DNA of 11,576 nucleotides. It comes from Candidatus Acidiferrales bacterium (GTDB taxonomy: Bacteria > Acidobacteriota > Terriglobia > Acidiferrales > UBA7541). Position numbers and translations under genes: made by a program. The DNA is taken from the NCBI GenBank assembly GCA_955651735.1, contig CATPAM010000150.1:1-11576 (forward strand). The letters are read 5' to 3'. Shown here one piece after another: positions 1 through 7,557 of this stretch. The notes under the pieces were generated by a model that saw only the letters and a list, made by a program, of their open reading frames with translations, ran no database searches and had not been told where the DNA came from. How positions within the stretch are numbered: position 1 is the stretch's first letter; each line of letters starts with the position of its first letter.

Positions 1-17
1 ATTACGAATAACACAAA

Positions 18-428
18 ATGGATAACACCAGCGCCTATCCCGGCGTAGCGGACACGCTGGCGCAACTGAGCCACCTGCCCATGGCCGTGCTGACCAACAA
101 ACCGGCGCGCATCAGCGTGCGCATTTTGAATTCGCTGGGGCTGGAAAAATATTTTCGCGCAATTTATGGCGGCAACAGTTTTGAATCGAAGAAGCCGGAT
201 CCATTTGGCGCGAACAAAATCCTGCAGGAGTTTGGCATTGTGGCGCGAGAAGCCTTGCTTGTTGGCGATTCCGAAGTGGACGTGCAGACCGCGCGCAATG
301 CTGGCATGCAGACCGCGGCGGTGAACTATGGTTTCGGCGTGCACGACCGCGCAACGCATCCAGCCGACATTTACCTCGACCGCTTCGCCGATCTCGCCGG
401 CGTCGTAACCAACCACACGCCTGCGTAG
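18..428 (+). CDS. HAD-family phosphatase (Gph-like), C-terminal part, interrupted
   Basis: This is the C-terminal two thirds of a phosphoglycolate phosphatase-like HAD hydrolase. Visible motifs, numbered from the ATG at 18, are motif II TNKP (T26), the motif III lysine in KKPDP (K59) and motif IV GDSEVD (D84, D88). The nucleophile motif DxDGT and the cap domain would lie upstream of the window. The reading frame continues upstream of the ATG as Tyr-Glu-stop-His-Lys, with TAA at 9-11. That spacing matches the Y-x-x-H stretch that precedes YPGV in many relatives, so the stop seems to replace a sense codon, most simply GAA. No Shine-Dalgarno sequence precedes the ATG, and a protein starting there would lack the catalytic Asp. 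It is therefore either a pseudogene or a sequencing/assembly error in an intact gene. The family call is firm; the functional state is open. Confidence 0.7.
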   Translation: MDNTSAYPGVADTLAQLSHLPMAVLTNKPARISVRILNSLGLEKYFRAIYGGNSFESKKPDPFGANKILQEFGIVAREALLVGDSEVDVQTARNAGMQTAAVNYGFGVHDRATHPADIYLDRFADLAGVVTNHTPA

Positions 429-462
429 CGCGAGGACGGAAACCGCGGGCCAGCGGCATCTT

Positions 463-1608
463 GTGTTCCGATGCGGCGCTTGGCAGACTCGACGCGTGCT
501 TCTTGGACTCTTCTCTGAGCTAGACACGCCCGGCGGAGTGCAGCGCGCGGGGCGGCACGTGGCCGCGGTGATGAGTGAATTTGCAGCGAGCCACGGGATG
601 GAGTGCCGGCTGCTGAGCCTGAACGACTCGCCAGAATTGCATCGCATGACGGTGGGGACGCGCGAATTTGTGTTCACGGGCAGCGCGCGGAGCAAAGCGC
701 GATTCAGCGCGACGGCGGCGCGCGCGGCACGGCGGCGCGCGAAGGTAGTAGTTGCCGGGCATCCATTTCTCGCGCCGGTTGCGCAAGGGGCGAAATTTTT
801 CGGGCGGCGAGCGAAATCCATTGTCTGGACGCACGGACTGGAAGTGTGGGAGCCGCTCTCGATTTTGCGGCGCCGCGCGCTGCGCAGCGCCGACCTGATT
901 ATTGCGCCGACCCGTGACACCGCAAATCAAGTGGCTGGTCAGCAGGATGTTCCGCGCGAGCGCATTCGCGTGCTGCCGTGGGCGCTGGACCCGCAGTTTG
1001 AAACGCTGCTCAAAGCGAAGCCGGCGCCAGCATTGCCGGCGAACTTTCCTACAGGACGCGTCATCCTGACGGTCGGGCGGTGGTGCGCAGACGAGCGCTA
1101 TAAAGGAATGGACACGCTGGTCACGGCACTGCCGCGTTTGCTTACGGAGTGGCCGGATGTGCAATTGGTTGCGGTGGGCGATGGCGATGATCAGGGATGG
1201 CTCGAGCAGATCGCAGACGGCCGCGGGGTGCTGCGGCACGTGCATTTTTTGAGCGGGCTGACTTATCCGGAAATTGCGGCGTGCTACCAGGCCTGCGAGA
1301 TTTTCGCGCTGCCGAGCCGGGGAGAGGGTTTTGGGCTGGTGTATCTGGAAGCGATGGCGTGCGGCAAGCCGGTCATCGGGGGAGCGCACGGCGGGGCGCC
1401 GGAAGTGGTCGACGACGGAAAAACAGGATACCTGGTGCCACACGGCGACGCTGGGCAGCTTGCGACCTCGCTGGAAACGCTGCTGACCGACCCGGAGCTG
1501 GGACGCGAGATGGGCGCGCACGGGCGCGAGCGTGTAGAGCGGGAATTCCGGTTCAATGTTTTCGCGAAATCGCTAAAAAAGATTTTGCGCGACCTATGCG
1601 AATCCTGA
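463..1608 (+). CDS. Glycosyltransferase family 4 (GT-B fold), first of an overlapping pair
   Basis: A retaining GT4 enzyme that would transfer a sugar from a nucleotide sugar to a growing lipid-linked glycan on the cytoplasmic side. The N-terminal domain opens with LGLFSELDTPGGVQRAGRH, the acceptor-side GT-B signature. The C-terminal domain has the donor-binding strand VILTVGRW followed by KGMDTLVTALPRL. It also has the E-x7-E motif (E288 to E296, EGFGLVYLE), followed by AMACGKPVI and the GGAPEVV loop. The length of 381 aa is normal for the family. The start is uncertain: GTG 463 is used here, but GTG 496 would begin right at the hydrophobic first strand (VLLGLF), and neither has a well-placed Shine-Dalgarno sequence. 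It lies 34 nt after the HAD gene and overlaps the next glycosyltransferase by 13 nt. Donor and acceptor cannot be deduced from the sequence. Confidence 0.9.
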   Translation: MFRCGAWQTRRVLLGLFSELDTPGGVQRAGRHVAAVMSEFAASHGMECRLLSLNDSPELHRMTVGTREFVFTGSARSKARFSATAARAARRRAKVVVAGHPFLAPVAQGAKFFGRRAKSIVWTHGLEVWEPLSILRRRALRSADLIIAPTRDTANQVAGQQDVPRERIRVLPWALDPQFETLLKAKPAPALPANFPTGRVILTVGRWCADERYKGMDTLVTALPRLLTEWPDVQLVAVGDGDDQGWLEQIADGRGVLRHVHFLSGLTYPEIAACYQACEIFALPSRGEGFGLVYLEAMACGKPVIGGAHGGAPEVVDDGKTGYLVPHGDAGQLATSLETLLTDPELGREMGAHGRERVEREFRFNVFAKSLKKILRDLCES

Positions 1609-2810
1609 ACGTTACGCAGACCTATTTCCCATTTCTTGAATTTGGAGGACCGCCGGTAAAAGTGCGGTCGTTATCGCAGCAGCTCGCAAAGCTTGGGCAC
1701 GAAGTGACGGTGCTAACGGCGGATTGGGGCTGGCACTCGCGCGCTGCGGTGGCGAGCAAGGCGGAACGAACGGAGTTGGGATGGCGGCTGAAGGAAAGCG
1801 GAATCGAGGTGATTTATTTGGCGAGCCGGCTGCACTTTCGCGCGCTGAGCTGGAACCCCGGGATTGCAAGATTTTGCCGCGCGCGATTGGGGAACTTCGA
1901 CGTGGTACACATTTTTGGGCTGTACGATTTCCTGGGGCCGGCGGTCGCCGCGGCGTGCCGACGCGGCGGGATTCCTTACGTCGTTGAACCCATTGGCATG
2001 TTCGTACCGATTGTGAGGAATTTTCTACTGAAACGAATGTATCATCTAGCCCTAGGACAACGGATGCTGCGGGGTTCACGGAAAATCATCGCCACCTCAC
2101 CGCAGGAAGTAGCGGAGCTTACCGAGTCGGGATTACCCGCCGAAAAGATCCAGGTACGACGCAACGGAGTGGAAGTCCCGGAAACGCCGCTGGAGCGAGG
2201 AAAGTTTCGCGCCGCCGCGGGTATCCCGGAAAACGCCAAAGTAGTCCTGTACCTCGGGCGACTATCCGAAAAGAAAAGCCCGGATGTTCTGCTGCAAGCG
2301 TTTGCGTCGCTTCGCAAAGTGGAGCGCGATGCGGAGCTTCACCTGGTGTTTGCGGGACCCGATGAAGGCGGTATGAAAAAGAAACTCCAGCAAATGGCGG
2401 GCGAGCTGGGAATTTCGTCGCGCGTGCAAATCCGCGGCGGGGCGTATGGCGAGCAAAAGTGGAGCGCTTACAAGGACGCGGACGTTTTTGTGTTGCCTTC
2501 GCAAAATGAGAATTTCGGGAACACCGCGGGCGAAGCAGTGGCCGCGGGTACGCCGGTGGTGGTCACGGAGAAGTGCGGGATCGCGCCGTTGCTTGGGGAT
2601 GTTGCAGGATTGGTAGTGGCGCACGATGCGGCGGCCATGGCGCAGGCCCTGGCTCGTGTATTGTGGGAGCCAGGACTTCACGCGCGACTGACCGCAGGGT
2701 GCAGAAAAGCCGCGGCGCGGCTCGATTGGGACGGGCCGGTGCAAGAGATGGAGAAGCTGTACGAGCAGTTGATGAAGGACGAAAAGCAGAGGGTAGAACT
2801 GCTGAACTGA
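1596..2810 (+). CDS. Glycosyltransferase family 4 (GT-B fold), second of the pair
   Basis: A 404-aa GT4 glycosyltransferase. The ATG at 1596 is chosen because the protein then starts MRILNVTQTYFPFLEFGGPP, the classic first strand and glycine-rich loop of the family. The frame is open further upstream, but that extension is an arginine/alanine-rich shadow of the preceding gene. The nucleotide-sugar domain shows VVLYLGRLSEKKSPDVLLQA and an E-x7-E motif (E305 to E313, ENFGNTAGE), followed by AVAAGTPVVVT. There is no clear Shine-Dalgarno sequence, and the start overlaps the upstream gene's last 13 nt. Translation is therefore probably coupled to that gene. It sits two bases before the membrane transglutaminase-like gene. 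Its likely role is one sugar-addition step in assembly of the same surface glycan. Specificity is unknown. Confidence 0.92.
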   Translation: MRILNVTQTYFPFLEFGGPPVKVRSLSQQLAKLGHEVTVLTADWGWHSRAAVASKAERTELGWRLKESGIEVIYLASRLHFRALSWNPGIARFCRARLGNFDVVHIFGLYDFLGPAVAAACRRGGIPYVVEPIGMFVPIVRNFLLKRMYHLALGQRMLRGSRKIIATSPQEVAELTESGLPAEKIQVRRNGVEVPETPLERGKFRAAAGIPENAKVVLYLGRLSEKKSPDVLLQAFASLRKVERDAELHLVFAGPDEGGMKKKLQQMAGELGISSRVQIRGGAYGEQKWSAYKDADVFVLPSQNENFGNTAGEAVAAGTPVVVTEKCGIAPLLGDVAGLVVAHDAAAMAQALARVLWEPGLHARLTAGCRKAAARLDWDGPVQEMEKLYEQLMKDEKQRVELLN

Positions 2811-2812
2811 GG

Positions 2813-3679
2813 GTGGTGTTTTTGCCGACTCGAAGGCATCGCATTTTTCGCGGCGTGTGGTGGAGCGTGAATGCGCTGCTCCTTCTTACGCTGCTCGCAT
2901 TGGTTTATTCGGGAGGCTGGGAATTCTCGGTTCGGAGATATCTCGACGGGTTTTCAGACGCCATCGTACCGGACTCGGAACCTTCCGAGCGGCAAGCGGA
3001 AGCCATTCTTGATTGGATGCGGAAAGGTCCGCCACGCATGCTGGCCGCAAATCCATCGGCGTTGCCAGGGCGCGATCCGCAAACAACGCTAAATTACCGG
3101 CAGCTATTGTCGGTCTGCGGGACAGCCACGAATGCATTTCTGAACCTTGCGCGGAGCAACGGTCTGAGCGTGCGGCGTCTGCTGTTGCTGTCTCCAGACC
3201 GCAAGGCGAAGCACGTGGTGGCGGAAGTGCTGATTGACGGGCGCTGGGTGGTCGCTGACCCCGCGTACCGGATCTTGCTGCGCGACGCGAAGGGGCACCT
3301 GCTGACGCGCGAAGAGCTGCGCAATCCGGCGGTGCTTGCGGAAGCGACCAGCGCGGTGCCCAACTATCCCAAGGAATACAGCTACGAAATGGTTGCGCAG
3401 GTGCGACTGGCGCGGCTGCCAATGCAAGGGTTTCACCTGCGCTGGATTCTGGATAAGACCGCTCCTGGCTGGGAAGAAAGCGTGGACTGGACGCTGCTGT
3501 TGGAACGCGAATCGTTTTTCGCGCTGTGCGCGTCGGTGTTTGCGTTCGTCGTATTTTTGTTGCTTCGGATTATTCTGGGGTGGTACGCCGACCACCGGCT
3601 TAAGATTCCACGATTTCACTTGCGCTCCCAAGTCATACGAGCCGGAACGACCTTCTCTGGCGCGCCGGAGATCAAGTAA
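2813..3679 (+). CDS. Membrane-anchored transglutaminase-like protein
   Basis: About 288 aa. A basic N-terminus (TRRHRIFR) is followed by a membrane segment near residues 18-35. A soluble domain comes next, then a second membrane segment near residues 234-256 and a basic tail. By the positive-inside rule both ends would be cytoplasmic and the central domain periplasmic or extracellular. The domain carries a transglutaminase/papain-like triad at family spacing: C102 in SVCGTATNAF, H134 in KHVVAEV and D149 in WVVADPAY. Such folds act as cysteine peptidases, peptide:N-glycanase-like amidases or cross-linking enzymes, and which applies here cannot be read from the sequence. The start is GTG 2813 or the adjacent GTG 2816, directly after the upstream stop; reading further upstream gives only shadow sequence. 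It is tightly linked to a glycosyltransferase (2-nt gap) and to the asparagine-synthase homologue (3-nt gap). I do not recognise a named family. Confidence 0.8.
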   Translation: MVFLPTRRHRIFRGVWWSVNALLLLTLLALVYSGGWEFSVRRYLDGFSDAIVPDSEPSERQAEAILDWMRKGPPRMLAANPSALPGRDPQTTLNYRQLLSVCGTATNAFLNLARSNGLSVRRLLLLSPDRKAKHVVAEVLIDGRWVVADPAYRILLRDAKGHLLTREELRNPAVLAEATSAVPNYPKEYSYEMVAQVRLARLPMQGFHLRWILDKTAPGWEESVDWTLLLERESFFALCASVFAFVVFLLLRIILGWYADHRLKIPRFHLRSQVIRAGTTFSGAPEIK

Positions 3680-3682
3680 AGC

Positions 3683-5638
3683 GTGTGCGGCATCTGCGGA
3701 ATCGCGTTTGCCGGGCGCGCCTCCGAGGCCGAGTCACGAGTGCGGGCGATGGCTGCCGCGATGCGGCATCGCGGCCCGGACGATGACGGATTTCTGGTCA
3801 ACGAAGAGCGCGCTCCGGGCCTGGCGCTGGGCATGCGACGGCTCAGCATCATCGACCTGAAGACCGGCCGGCAACCGGTGTGGAACGAAGCGCGGGACGT
3901 GGCCGTGATTTTCAACGGGGAACTCTACAATTACCGGGAATTGCGCGAACGCCTGACGCTTTCCGGGCATCGATTCAGCACACAATCCGACACGGAAATC
4001 CTGGTGCACGCTTGGGAAGAATGGGGCGAGGACTGCCTGGAGGAATTGCGCGGGATGTTCGCGCTGGCGCTTCTGGATTTGCGAAAGCGCTATGCAACGG
4101 CGCCATTGCTTTTCCTGGCGCGCGATCCACTGGGCATCAAGCCTTTGTACTACACGCAGACCAGCGATGGATTCGCCTTCGCCTCAGAAGTTCGCGCGCT
4201 ACTGGCCGGCGGAATGGCGTCAAAAAAAGTTTCGCAAGACGCACTGACGTCCTACTTCCTCTTCGGCAGTGTTTCGGAACCGGTGGCGCTGCTGGACGGA
4301 GTATTTTCGCTTCCGCCGGGCCATCGCATGCTGCTGTACGTGCCGGAACGGCGGCGCATGCCGCGCGCGCGAGCGTGGTGGGACGCCACGCGGAGCCCGG
4401 CTGCGAAGGAGGCGCGAACAACACGAGATTTTTCATCCGCGGTGCGAAGTCTGCGGCCGCGGCTGAAGGATGCCGTGCGCGCGCACCTGATTGCGGATGT
4501 TCCGGTGGGATTATTTCTCTCCAGCGGGCTCGATTCCGGCGCGATTGCGGCCATTGCAGCGAGGGAGAGAGCGGGAATTTGCAGCTTCACGCTTAGCTTT
4601 CCGCAAACAGCGTACGACGAGGCGCCGCTGGCGCGCAGCGTCGCGAAACATTGCGGAACGAAGCATCGCGAAATTCCGCTGGAAAGCGACGCGGTGGTAG
4701 CCAGGCTCGACGAAGCTGTTGCGGCGCTGGACCAGCCGAGCATGGATGGAATTAACACGTATTTCGTGTCGTGGGCGGCGCGGGAAGCGGGACTGAAGGT
4801 GGCACTGTCCGGGCTCGGGGGCGATGAACTCTTTGGCGGCTATGCCACGTTTGCGGATACGCCGCGAATCAAGAGGCTGATGCAGATGGCCTGGTTCGTG
4901 CCGCTTCCCCTGCGGAAAGCGGTTGCTCCGCTACTGCGCGCGGTGATTGCAGGCAGGAGCAGCCCGGACGCGGCGCGCAAGGCGGTTGCCGCATGGGTGT
5001 CGCCGGATGCGTTGCCGCACTCTTATTTTTTCACGCGCGCATTGTTTCCGGTGGGCGCCGAGCTGTCGCGATTGATCGAGCCGCGATTCCGGCCGAGCAG
5101 TGTGGCCGCGGATGGTGTGACGCTGGAGCCGACGTGGCTAGGCTGGCTGGAAAGAGCTGCGGATGGAGCGCGAAAGCTGGAAGGGACGGGCAGTGTTTCG
5201 TGGCTGGAGATGCGCAGCTATATGGCTAGCACGCTGCTGCGGGATACGGACTCGGTGAGCATGGCGCGTTCGCTGGAAGTGCGCGTGCCGCTCCTGGACA
5301 CGCCGCTGGTGGAGTTTGTGGGCGCGCTTCCGGGTGCGGCGCGGTGGCGCGATGCGCAACCGAAAGCGTTGCTGAGCGAGGCGATTGCGGACTTGCTGCC
5401 GCCGGAGATTTTGACGCAGAAGAAACGGACATTCACGCTGCCGTGGGAAGAGTGGCTGCGCGGCCCGCTGCGGAAGCGGCTGGAGGCGAGCTTTGCGGAA
5501 CTGGCGCCGGGTCTGGCGGCGTATGTGCACGGCGAGGGAGTGCGCGAGGTGTGGAGCACTTTTCTTGCGGGCAAGACTTCGTGGTCGCGGCCGTGGTCGA
5601 TTTACGTGATGAATGAATGGTGCCGGCGGCATCTGTAG
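3683..5638 (+). CDS. asnB: Asparagine synthase-type glutamine amidotransferase (AsnB-like)
   Basis: A 651-aa class II glutamine amidotransferase/ATP pyrophosphatase of the AsnB family. The start is GTG 3683, fixed because the next codon is the Cys2 nucleophile (CGICGIAF) that must become N-terminal. A GGAG at 3667-3670 can serve as the Shine-Dalgarno sequence, though its 12-nt spacing is long. The glutaminase domain also shows RHRGPDDDG, IDLKTGRQP and FNGELYNY. The synthetase domain has the PP-loop SSGLDS (residues 280-285) and SGLGGDELFGGY (near 376-387). The C-terminal SLEVRVPLLDTPLVEF and QKKRTF stretches are also typical. All hallmark residues are present, so it should be active. In glycan and exosortase loci, homologues are usually annotated asparagine synthase but may amidate a uronic acid or another carboxylate. 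Its context favours such a tailoring role over bulk asparagine supply, but that is inference. Confidence 0.93.
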   Translation: MCGICGIAFAGRASEAESRVRAMAAAMRHRGPDDDGFLVNEERAPGLALGMRRLSIIDLKTGRQPVWNEARDVAVIFNGELYNYRELRERLTLSGHRFSTQSDTEILVHAWEEWGEDCLEELRGMFALALLDLRKRYATAPLLFLARDPLGIKPLYYTQTSDGFAFASEVRALLAGGMASKKVSQDALTSYFLFGSVSEPVALLDGVFSLPPGHRMLLYVPERRRMPRARAWWDATRSPAAKEARTTRDFSSAVRSLRPRLKDAVRAHLIADVPVGLFLSSGLDSGAIAAIAARERAGICSFTLSFPQTAYDEAPLARSVAKHCGTKHREIPLESDAVVARLDEAVAALDQPSMDGINTYFVSWAAREAGLKVALSGLGGDELFGGYATFADTPRIKRLMQMAWFVPLPLRKAVAPLLRAVIAGRSSPDAARKAVAAWVSPDALPHSYFFTRALFPVGAELSRLIEPRFRPSSVAADGVTLEPTWLGWLERAADGARKLEGTGSVSWLEMRSYMASTLLRDTDSVSMARSLEVRVPLLDTPLVEFVGALPGAARWRDAQPKALLSEAIADLLPPEILTQKKRTFTLPWEEWLRGPLRKRLEASFAELAPGLAAYVHGEGVREVWSTFLAGKTSWSRPWSIYVMNEWCRRHL

Positions 5639-5687
5639 CGTTTGCGGCTGCGCCCCTACGAAGAGCGGCCGGATGGTCGCCTTGCTG

Positions 5688-5693
5688 TACACT
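5688..5693 (+). promoter_or_regulatory. Possible -10 box (TACACT) for the carbamoyltransferase gene
   Basis: TACACT lies 11 nt before the ATG at 5705 inside the 66-nt gap, and no Shine-Dalgarno sequence is visible before that ATG. A transcript starting about 7 nt after the box would have a leader of only a few bases. No convincing -35 element is seen, so this is a weak call. Read-through from the upstream unit is equally possible, because no terminator-like hairpin with a T-run occurs in the gap. Confidence 0.2.
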
Positions 5694-5704
5694 GACTCTC
5701 CTAC

Positions 5705-7456
5705 ATGAACATTCTGGGCATCAATGCGTACCACGGGAACGCGTCAGCGGCCGTGGTGTGCGACGGCCGGCTGGTGGCCGCGGTGGAGGAGGAGCGCTTC
5801 AATCGAGTGAAGTACGCAGCGGGATTTCCGGCACAGGCGATTCGGTACTGCCTGCGAGAAGCGGGGCTGAAGCTGGAGGAAATCGATCATGTGGCGGTGC
5901 CGCGGAATCCATATGCGCGGCTGGGGACAAAACTGCTTTATGCGCTGCGCATGCCGTCGTTTGCGCGCGAGCGAGCCAAGGTGCTGGCCAAGTTCACCGG
6001 CATACGCGAGGCGCTGGCGGCGGCGTTTGACAGCGATCCAAAAACGATTGCCGCGGAATTTCACCGGGTCGAGCACCATCAAGCGCATCTGGCCAGCGCG
6101 TTTTTCGTCTCGCCGTTCGAGGGGGCGGCGCTGCTTTCCGCCGACGGGCTTGGGGATTTTGCGAGCACCATGTGGGGAAGGGGCAGCGGAAACCGCATGG
6201 AGATCGCGGATGCGATCGCGTTTCCGCACTCGCTGGGACTGTATTACACGGCGGTGACGCAGTACCTGGGATTTCTGAAATTCGGCGACGAATACAAAGT
6301 GATGGGGCTGGCGGCTTACGGCCAGCCGGAGCGGCTGGAAGCGTTTCGCGACATCGTGCGGTTTGACGCGCATGGAACCGGCAACGGATTCCGGCTGGGA
6401 CTTGATTATTTTGTGCACCATCGCAGCGGGCCGGAAATGAGTTGGGCGGAAGCAGACAAGACGCCGACGCTGGGAAAGCTATTTTCTCCGGAGATGTCGC
6501 GGCGACTGGGTGCGGCACGGGCGCCCGAAGAGCCCCTGGAGCAGCGCCACCGAAATTTGGCGGCGTCGCTGCAGGCGCGGTTGGAAGAGGTTTATCTGGG
6601 GATGCTGAGGAAGCTGGCGAAGTCGACTGGACAGAAATCGATTTGTCTGGCGGGTGGCGTGGCGTTCAACTGCGTAGCCAATGGGAAAATTTTCGAGAGC
6701 ACGCCATTTGAGCACGTGTACGTGCAGCCAGCGGCGGGCGATGGGGGCCTTGCGGTAGGCGCGGCGTACTACGTTTGGCATCAGAAGCTCGGGAAGCCGC
6801 GCTCGTTTGTGATGGATCATGCGTATTGGGGACCAGGATTTTCGGCGGCGGAGATTCGCGCGGCGATGGAGGCGAGCGATATTGCGCGCCGGGGCTACAG
6901 CGTTGCCGAGTTGCCGATGACGGAGTTGACGCAGCGCGCGGCTGCGATTGTCGCGGATGGAAAAATATTGGGATGGTTTCAAGGGCGCGCGGAGTGGGGG
7001 CCGCGGGCGCTGGGGAATCGCAGCATTGTGGCGGATCCGCGGCGCGCGGATATGAAGGAAATTCTGAACCGGCGAATCAAGCACCGGGAGAATTTTCGTC
7101 CGTTTGCGCCGTCGATTTTAGCGGAGGCGACGGGTGAGTGGTTTGAAAAGGCGCATCCTTCGCCGTTTATGACGCTGGCGTACGCGGTGCGGCCGGAAAA
7201 GCGGGCGCTGATTCCGGCGCCGACGCATGTGGACGGCACGGGACGCTTGCAGACAGTTACGCGGGAGGCCAATCCGCGCTATCACGAGCTGATTTCGGCA
7301 TTTCGCGATTTAACGGGCGTGCCGGTGGTGCTGAATACTTCGTTCAACGATAACGAGCCGATTGTTTGCCGGCCGGAGGAAGCGATTGATTGTTTTTTGC
7401 GCACGAAGATGGATGCGCTGGTGCTGGGGGATTTTCTGGTTAGGCGCGGCTCGTGA
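5705..7456 (+). CDS. Carbamoyltransferase, NodU/CmcH family
   Basis: A 583-aa carbamoyltransferase expected to transfer a carbamoyl group from carbamoyl phosphate, via a carbamoyl-adenylate made with ATP, to a hydroxyl on a sugar or other small molecule. The N-terminal Kae1-like domain starts MNILGINAYHGNASAA (H10). It carries the metal-site pattern HxxxH (H124, H128 in EHHQAHLASA) followed by D147 in SADGLGD. The C-terminal domain has GRAEWGPRALGNRS (residues 427-440), the hallmark of the YrdC-like carbamoyltransferase C domain, followed by KHRENFRPFAPSIL. The sequence ends with LNTSFNDNEPIVC. The length is normal for the family and no key residue is missing. The ATG at 5705 begins at the first beta strand. 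Beside glycosyltransferases and an epimerase, the most likely acceptor is a sugar of the surface glycan, as with NodU on Nod factor. The actual acceptor is unknown. Confidence 0.93.
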   Translation: MNILGINAYHGNASAAVVCDGRLVAAVEEERFNRVKYAAGFPAQAIRYCLREAGLKLEEIDHVAVPRNPYARLGTKLLYALRMPSFARERAKVLAKFTGIREALAAAFDSDPKTIAAEFHRVEHHQAHLASAFFVSPFEGAALLSADGLGDFASTMWGRGSGNRMEIADAIAFPHSLGLYYTAVTQYLGFLKFGDEYKVMGLAAYGQPERLEAFRDIVRFDAHGTGNGFRLGLDYFVHHRSGPEMSWAEADKTPTLGKLFSPEMSRRLGAARAPEEPLEQRHRNLAASLQARLEEVYLGMLRKLAKSTGQKSICLAGGVAFNCVANGKIFESTPFEHVYVQPAAGDGGLAVGAAYYVWHQKLGKPRSFVMDHAYWGPGFSAAEIRAAMEASDIARRGYSVAELPMTELTQRAAAIVADGKILGWFQGRAEWGPRALGNRSIVADPRRADMKEILNRRIKHRENFRPFAPSILAEATGEWFEKAHPSPFMTLAYAVRPEKRALIPAPTHVDGTGRLQTVTREANPRYHELISAFRDLTGVPVVLNTSFNDNEPIVCRPEEAIDCFLRTKMDALVLGDFLVRRGS

Positions 7457-7488
7457 GCTTGGTTCTGATTTGTCGTCCCTTCCTCATC

Positions 7489-7506
7489 GATAACGCTGAT
7501 AACGAG
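7489..7506 (+). repeat. Two tandem GATAACG heptamers with 9-bp period
   Basis: GATAACG occurs at 7489-7495 and again at 7498-7504, separated by CT, in the 101-nt gap before the WbuB-like glycosyltransferase. They stand 40-60 nt upstream of the candidate -10 box, where a regulator-binding site would be plausible. Two short copies could also be chance. Confidence 0.3.
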
Positions 7507-7545
7507 AAGTAGTCACAGCGCGGGCCAGAGTGCCTGCGCAGCTTG

Positions 7546-7551
7546 TACAAT
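7546..7551 (+). promoter_or_regulatory. Candidate -10 box TACAAT placing the transcript start at the GTG
   Basis: TACAAT differs from the sigma-70 consensus TATAAT at one base and ends 6 nt before GTG 7558. A start site about 7 nt downstream of the box would coincide with the start codon, giving a leaderless mRNA. No Shine-Dalgarno sequence precedes the GTG, which fits that reading. A -35 element is not evident at 16-18 nt upstream, so support is moderate to low. Confidence 0.3.
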
Positions 7552-7557
7552 CTTGCG

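Noticed and set aside
520..1521. 333-codon open frame on the minus strand opposite the first glycosyltransferase
   Set aside because: Arginine/proline/histidine-rich shadow with no domain logic. The + strand frame has clear GT4 motifs, and high GC explains the lack of stops.
1197..1595. N-terminal extension of the second glycosyltransferase frame
   Set aside because: It is an Ala/Arg/Gly-rich out-of-frame reading of the upstream gene. The real protein begins at ATG 1596 with the family's first strand.
2573..2812. 80-codon extension of the transglutaminase-like frame
   Set aside because: It overlaps the well-supported C-terminus of the glycosyltransferase and has shadow composition. GTG 2813/2816 gives a proper N-terminus with a membrane segment.
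2813..5638. A true lasso-peptide cluster
   Set aside because: No precursor peptide or RiPP recognition element protein is seen, the AsnB homologue keeps a full glutaminase domain, and all surrounding genes are for glycan synthesis. Only the fold pairing is noted as a finding.
5634..5662. GTAG...CTAC inverted segment after the AsnB gene, resembling a degenerate REP-like element
   Set aside because: The arms are only 4 bp with imperfect inner pairing, no second copy occurs in the window, and there is no T-run to make it a terminator.
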